9,030 nucleotides of DNA from Pseudopedobacter sp. (GTDB lineage: Bacteria > Bacteroidota > Bacteroidia > Sphingobacteriales > Sphingobacteriaceae). The stretch covers positions 1-9,030 of the forward strand of contig JACMNZ010000395.1 of NCBI GenBank assembly GCA_014378285.1, read 5' to 3'. Every line of letters starts with the position of its first letter. The first letter of the stretch is position 1. Shown one piece after another: positions 5,952-9,030 of this stretch. The position numbers and the translations under genes are program-made. The notes under the pieces are model-generated. The model did not search any database. It worked only from the letters and a program-made list of their open reading frames with translations, and was not told where the DNA came from.

Positions 5952-7748
5952 ATGATAAAAAAAATCTCCTTAGCAATCTCTTTTTTTATTTGTACGATTT
6001 TATTTGCGTGTGGACAAGAGCATCAAGAGGCTAAAAATTGGCTAGAAAAATTTAAAAACGCAGGTCAGGCTACCGTTGTATTAAATAATGAAAAAGCCCT
6101 TTTACCATTAAAAAAATTAGAAAGCAAAACGATTGCAAGTATAGATTTAGGCTATAAACACCATATAATTTTTGACAGCATTTTAAATAAATATTCCAAT
6201 ATTGATGCATTCCCCGTAACAACAAATCTTAATACGCTTAACGCTGATTTAAAATTTTATAATACTATCATTATTCAAGTAACAGACAGTACAGATTTTA
6301 ATGACGAAACCATGTTTTTCATCAATCAAATGGAGAATACAAGACAGTTAGTGATCAGCTATTTTGGCGAAGGGAAAAACTTAGCCAAATTAAATAATAT
6401 AAAGGCTCCAATCGTATTTTCTCCTGTAAAAAACCAACAAGCAGCTAGCTTTTCGGCACAATTGATTTTTGGTGGGGTGCAATGTATTGGCAGATTACCA
6501 TTCAGCTTTAGCGATAAATACCTAAGAAATACAGGGTTTGATGTTGATAAAATCCGATTACAATATACCGTTCCAGAAGATTTAAATATAAACGCTAACG
6601 ATTTAAAAGAGATTGATGAAATTGCTGCCGAAGCCATAAGAAATAAAGCCACACCAGGAATGGTAGTTTTTGCGGCCAAAAACGGAAAAGTGATTTTTAA
6701 TAAAGCTTATGGAACCCATACTTATGATAATGATGCCCAAAAGGAAAATGTAAATGACATCTTCGATTTAGCCTCCATAACCAAAGTTGGAGCTACTACT
6801 ATGGAGGCAATGCGTTTATATGAAACTAACCAGTTAGATTTAGATACTACCATAAGCACCTATTTAGCACAAACAAGAAATACTGATAAAGCAGGTATCA
6901 AGGTAAAAGAACTGATGCTGCACCAAGCAGGTTTTATCCCGTTTATACCTTTTTTTAACGTCATTAACCCAGATGACTTTAGCAGAGATTCTTCTGAAGT
7001 TTTTAACGTAAAAGTGGCTGATAATTATTTCATGAAAAAAAGTTATTTCAAGGATGTGATGTGGAAACAGATGTTAGCTAGCCCATTAAGAACAAGGGGA
7101 AAGTATGTTTACAGTGATTTAAGCATGTATTTTATGAAAGGAGTCATTGAACAAATAACTAAGACGTCGTTACAAAATTATGTGAAAACAAATTTTTACA
7201 ATCCTTTAGGAATGAATACCACCGGATTTAATCCACGTTACCGTTTCAAAAAATCTCAAATAGTACCAACAGAATTAGACACCTATTTTAGGAAAACACT
7301 GTTGTGGGGTTATGTTCATGACCAAGGTGCTGCAATGGTGGGCGGAGTTTCTGGGCATGCTGGCTTATTTTCTAACGCTTCAGATTTGGCAATTTTATTT
7401 CAGATGTTATTAAACAGAGGAGAATATGGCGGCGATAGATATTTTAAACCAGAAACAGTTGACTTTTTTACAGAAAAATATTCTGATCTTAGCAGAAGGG
7501 GCTTAGGTTTTGATGGTTTCGATTCAAAATCAACTTATGGTTATCCTTCAAAATTTGCTTCTCCGCAATCTTATGGACATACTGGTTATACAGGTACTTG
7601 TGTTTGGGTAGATCCAAAAGAAAATCTAATTTATATACTCCTATCAAATAGGGTAAACCCTGAGGTAAATAATCGACTTTCGACTTTAAATATTCGCCCA
7701 AGAATTCAGGATGTAATTTACAAAGCGATACAAAAAGCCAAAGATTAA
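5952..7748 (+). CDS. lipoprotein: GH3 C-terminal domain fused to class C beta-lactamase-like serine hydrolase
   Basis: The 598-residue product begins with a lipoprotein signal (MIKKISLAISFFICTILFAC, lipid Cys20), so it should sit in the periplasm or outer membrane. Residues about 35-190 resemble the C-terminal domain of GH3 glycosidases: ATVVLNNEKALLPL, VISYFGEGKNL, AASFSAQLIFGGV and GRLPFSFS. Residues about 215-595 form a beta-lactamase/serine hydrolase domain with SITK (Ser275, Lys278), YSD (Tyr387) and HTG (543-545), plus HQAGF and GHAGLFSNASDLA. In larger Bacteroidota fusions of about 1000 residues a GH3 barrel comes first; here it is absent while the signal is intact, so the lack looks ancestral rather than a fresh break. 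The likely substrate is a cell-wall peptide, ester or amide; true beta-lactamase activity is not implied. The next lipoprotein gene follows after 32 bases. Confidence 0.85.
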   Translation: MIKKISLAISFFICTILFACGQEHQEAKNWLEKFKNAGQATVVLNNEKALLPLKKLESKTIASIDLGYKHHIIFDSILNKYSNIDAFPVTTNLNTLNADLKFYNTIIIQVTDSTDFNDETMFFINQMENTRQLVISYFGEGKNLAKLNNIKAPIVFSPVKNQQAASFSAQLIFGGVQCIGRLPFSFSDKYLRNTGFDVDKIRLQYTVPEDLNINANDLKEIDEIAAEAIRNKATPGMVVFAAKNGKVIFNKAYGTHTYDNDAQKENVNDIFDLASITKVGATTMEAMRLYETNQLDLDTTISTYLAQTRNTDKAGIKVKELMLHQAGFIPFIPFFNVINPDDFSRDSSEVFNVKVADNYFMKKSYFKDVMWKQMLASPLRTRGKYVYSDLSMYFMKGVIEQITKTSLQNYVKTNFYNPLGMNTTGFNPRYRFKKSQIVPTELDTYFRKTLLWGYVHDQGAAMVGGVSGHAGLFSNASDLAILFQMLLNRGEYGGDRYFKPETVDFFTEKYSDLSRRGLGFDGFDSKSTYGYPSKFASPQSYGHTGYTGTCVWVDPKENLIYILLSNRVNPEVNNRLSTLNIRPRIQDVIYKAIQKAKD

Positions 7749-7780
7749 TAACAAAAGCCGCCCACTACAGTTAAACAATT

Positions 7781-8269
7781 ATGAATCGAAAAAAAGTAAT
7801 ATTTAATATTTTTAAAATAGGACGATTGTTTTTCCTGTTATTTATTATTTCATCATGTTCAGAAAAGTTAAGTCCCAGAATGCAAAAACTGAATGACCAA
7901 AAAGAGCTTTTAAAATTAAATACAGAATTAAACGATTTAAATATTTCTTTAGAAAAAGAATTATCTAAAATTAATGGATTAGTTAACGATGTTAAAGACG
8001 CTAATGATGATGCGAGCCAATCTGCAACAGAGGCAAAAAAACTGTCTGATGAACTTTCAAATAACGCTGGCGACATTAGATTGTCATCAAAAACAGAAAG
8101 GGCGGCAAATAGTGCGGCAAAAGACGCTAAAAAAGCCGCAAAACTTAATTCTAAACTAGGCGAATCCAATGATGAAGTGAAAGATTTACAAGAAAACATT
8201 AAGAATGTGAGGTCAAAATTGGTAGTTTTGCAAACAAAAATTGAATTTGTTCCGGTAGAAAAACAATAA
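7781..8269 (+). CDS. coiled-coil lipoprotein of unknown function
   Basis: I do not recognise a family for this 162-residue protein. It has a positively charged start (MNRKK), a hydrophobic segment (about 15-24) and a lipobox IISSC with the lipid Cys at 26, the only Cys in the protein. Nearly all the rest (about 34-155) is charged and helical, rich in Lys, Asp, Glu, Ala, Asn and Leu, with heptad-like spacing such as LLKLNTELNDLNISLEKEL and DLQENIKNVRSKLVVLQ. An Ala/Lys-rich middle (about 106-125) resembles the Lpp type of helix. It probably forms an oligomeric coiled coil anchored to a membrane by lipid. It starts 32 bases after the serine hydrolase gene, with no terminator between, so joint expression is likely. 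A minus-strand frame over this gene is a by-product of its composition. Confidence 0.8.
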   Translation: MNRKKVIFNIFKIGRLFFLLFIISSCSEKLSPRMQKLNDQKELLKLNTELNDLNISLEKELSKINGLVNDVKDANDDASQSATEAKKLSDELSNNAGDIRLSSKTERAANSAAKDAKKAAKLNSKLGESNDEVKDLQENIKNVRSKLVVLQTKIEFVPVEKQ

Positions 8270-8294
8270 ATTGTAATCTCTTTATTGTTACAAT
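8270..8294. terminator. possible hairpin after the lipoprotein gene
   Basis: ATTGTAA (8270-8276) and TTACAAT (8288-8294) form a perfect 7-base inverted repeat with an 11-base loop, starting right after the stop codon. The stem is AT-rich and no T-run follows, so it is a weak terminator at best. It may instead be an operator for the gene downstream. Confidence 0.3.
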
Positions 8295-8366
8295 CCTTTA
8301 ATAGAAAAAGAAAGTTAATCTTCTTTATTTGTAAATCGAAAATTTTATAATTCAGAATTTATTTAA

Positions 8367-9030
8367 ATGAAAATAGGAATTGTTTGTTATCCTACTTTTG
8401 GCGGAAGCGGAGTAGTAGCTACAGAATTAGGAAAAGCTTTAGCTGATAAAGGACATCAAGTCCATTTTATAACTTATAGCCAACCAGCAAGGTTAGATTT
8501 CTTTTCAGAGAACCTGTTTTATCATGAAGTTTCTGTCTCCAAATATCCTTTATTTGATTATGCCCCCTATGAATTAGCATTATCCAGTAAAATGGTAGAC
8601 GTGGTAAGGTTTGAAAAATTGGATATTTTACATGTTCATTATGCAATTCCACATGCTTCTGCCGCATTTATGGCCAAGCAAATTTTAGCAACTTTTGGTA
8701 TCCATATCCCCGTTGTAACTACCTTACACGGAACAGATATTACTTTAGTAGGCCGAGATTTGACCTATAAACCCGTGGTTACTTTCTCCATCAATCAATC
8801 TGACGGAGTAACCGCAGTTTCAGAAGATTTAAAGCAAGCTACTTATGATCATTTTGATATTAAAAAAGAAATTAAGGTTATCCCAAACTTTATAGACCAC
8901 AATCGTTTCAGCTTAAAACCAAAAGACCATTTTAAAAAAGCAATTGCCCCGCAAGGAGAACGTATTTTGGTGCATACCTCTAATTTTAGAAAAGTAAAAA
9001 GAACACAGGATGTGGTTTACATCTTTCAAA
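8367..9030 (+). CDS. bshA: N-acetyl-alpha-D-glucosaminyl L-malate synthase, N-terminal part (cut by window edge)
   Basis: BshA is a GT4-family glycosyltransferase that joins GlcNAc from UDP-GlcNAc to L-malate, the first step of bacillithiol synthesis in the cytoplasm. The 221 residues before the edge include the N-terminal Rossmann domain and the start of the second. They closely follow Bacillus BshA: MKIGIVCYPTFGGSGVVATELGK, FHEV-type strand YHEVSV, YPLFDYAPYELALSSKM, LDILHVHYAIPHA, TTLHGTDITL.G, VTAVSEDL, VIPNFID and HTSNFRKVKR.QDVV. The glycine loop GGSG is at residues 12-15. The gene lies 97 bases after the coiled-coil lipoprotein gene. That gap holds a small hairpin and TTTATTTG (8324-8331), a one-mismatch -7 box, so it may have its own promoter. 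bshB and bshC are not in view. Confidence 0.95.
   Translation, partial: MKIGIVCYPTFGGSGVVATELGKALADKGHQVHFITYSQPARLDFFSENLFYHEVSVSKYPLFDYAPYELALSSKMVDVVRFEKLDILHVHYAIPHASAAFMAKQILATFGIHIPVVTTLHGTDITLVGRDLTYKPVVTFSINQSDGVTAVSEDLKQATYDHFDIKKEIKVIPNFIDHNRFSLKPKDHFKKAIAPQGERILVHTSNFRKVKRTQDVVYIFQ

Noticed and set aside
6359..6679. Minus-strand frame of 106 residues inside the serine hydrolase gene
   Set aside because: It is fully antisense to a well-supported gene and has no recognisable motif.
7489..7701. Minus-strand frame inside the serine hydrolase gene
   Set aside because: It is antisense to the HTG motif region of the hydrolase and has no independent support.
7771..8199. 142-residue minus-strand frame, rich in Ser, Ala and Phe
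   Set aside because: It is the antisense of the Lys/Asp/Ala-rich coiled-coil gene; its composition is a mirror of that gene and no domain is visible.
8467..8667. Minus-strand frame inside bshA
   Set aside because: It is antisense to strongly conserved BshA sequence.

Overview
The window looks like chromosomal DNA from a Bacteroidota bacterium, most likely of the Sphingobacteriaceae (Pedobacter-like). It is AT-rich and its start codons lack Shine-Dalgarno sites. At least one promoter has the Bacteroidota form (TTTG, then TAnnTTTG). There are several lipoproteins, separate feoA and feoB genes, and a bacillithiol-type bshA. The genus is inferred from gene content and style, not from any search.

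Layout. Positions 1-674 (minus strand) hold the first half of an acyl-CoA dehydrogenase gene that runs off the left edge. It is divergent from tag (730-1290), a 3-methyladenine DNA glycosylase. tag converges on a minus-strand gene for a seven-helix membrane protein (1312-1968). A probable operon follows on the plus strand: gcvH (2122-2496), a VanZ-like membrane protein (2503-2907) and a 49-residue lipoprotein (2912-3061). A clear Bacteroidota promoter then drives feoA-feoB (3139-5480), a ferrous-iron uptake pair; feoB is forced to start at TTG.

The 471-base gap after feoB (5481-5951) has no gene but is dense in structure. It contains a hairpin element that resembles a dispersed intergenic repeat of Sphingobacteriales, several degenerate repeat-like stretches and a perfect 14-base palindrome. 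Next comes a 598-residue lipoprotein (5952-7748) that joins the C-terminal domain of a GH3 glycosidase directly to a class C beta-lactamase-like serine hydrolase, without the GH3 catalytic barrel. A coiled-coil lipoprotein (7781-8269) follows, probably co-transcribed. The window ends inside bshA (8367 onward), which encodes the first enzyme of bacillithiol synthesis.

Most genes are ordinary housekeeping or envelope genes. No phage, CRISPR, defence or transposase gene is visible, and I see no convincing new multi-gene system. The items most worth a second look are the barrel-less GH3_C/serine hydrolase fusion, the repeat-rich gap in front of it, the tiny CxC lipoprotein and the feoA promoter with the feoB TTG start.
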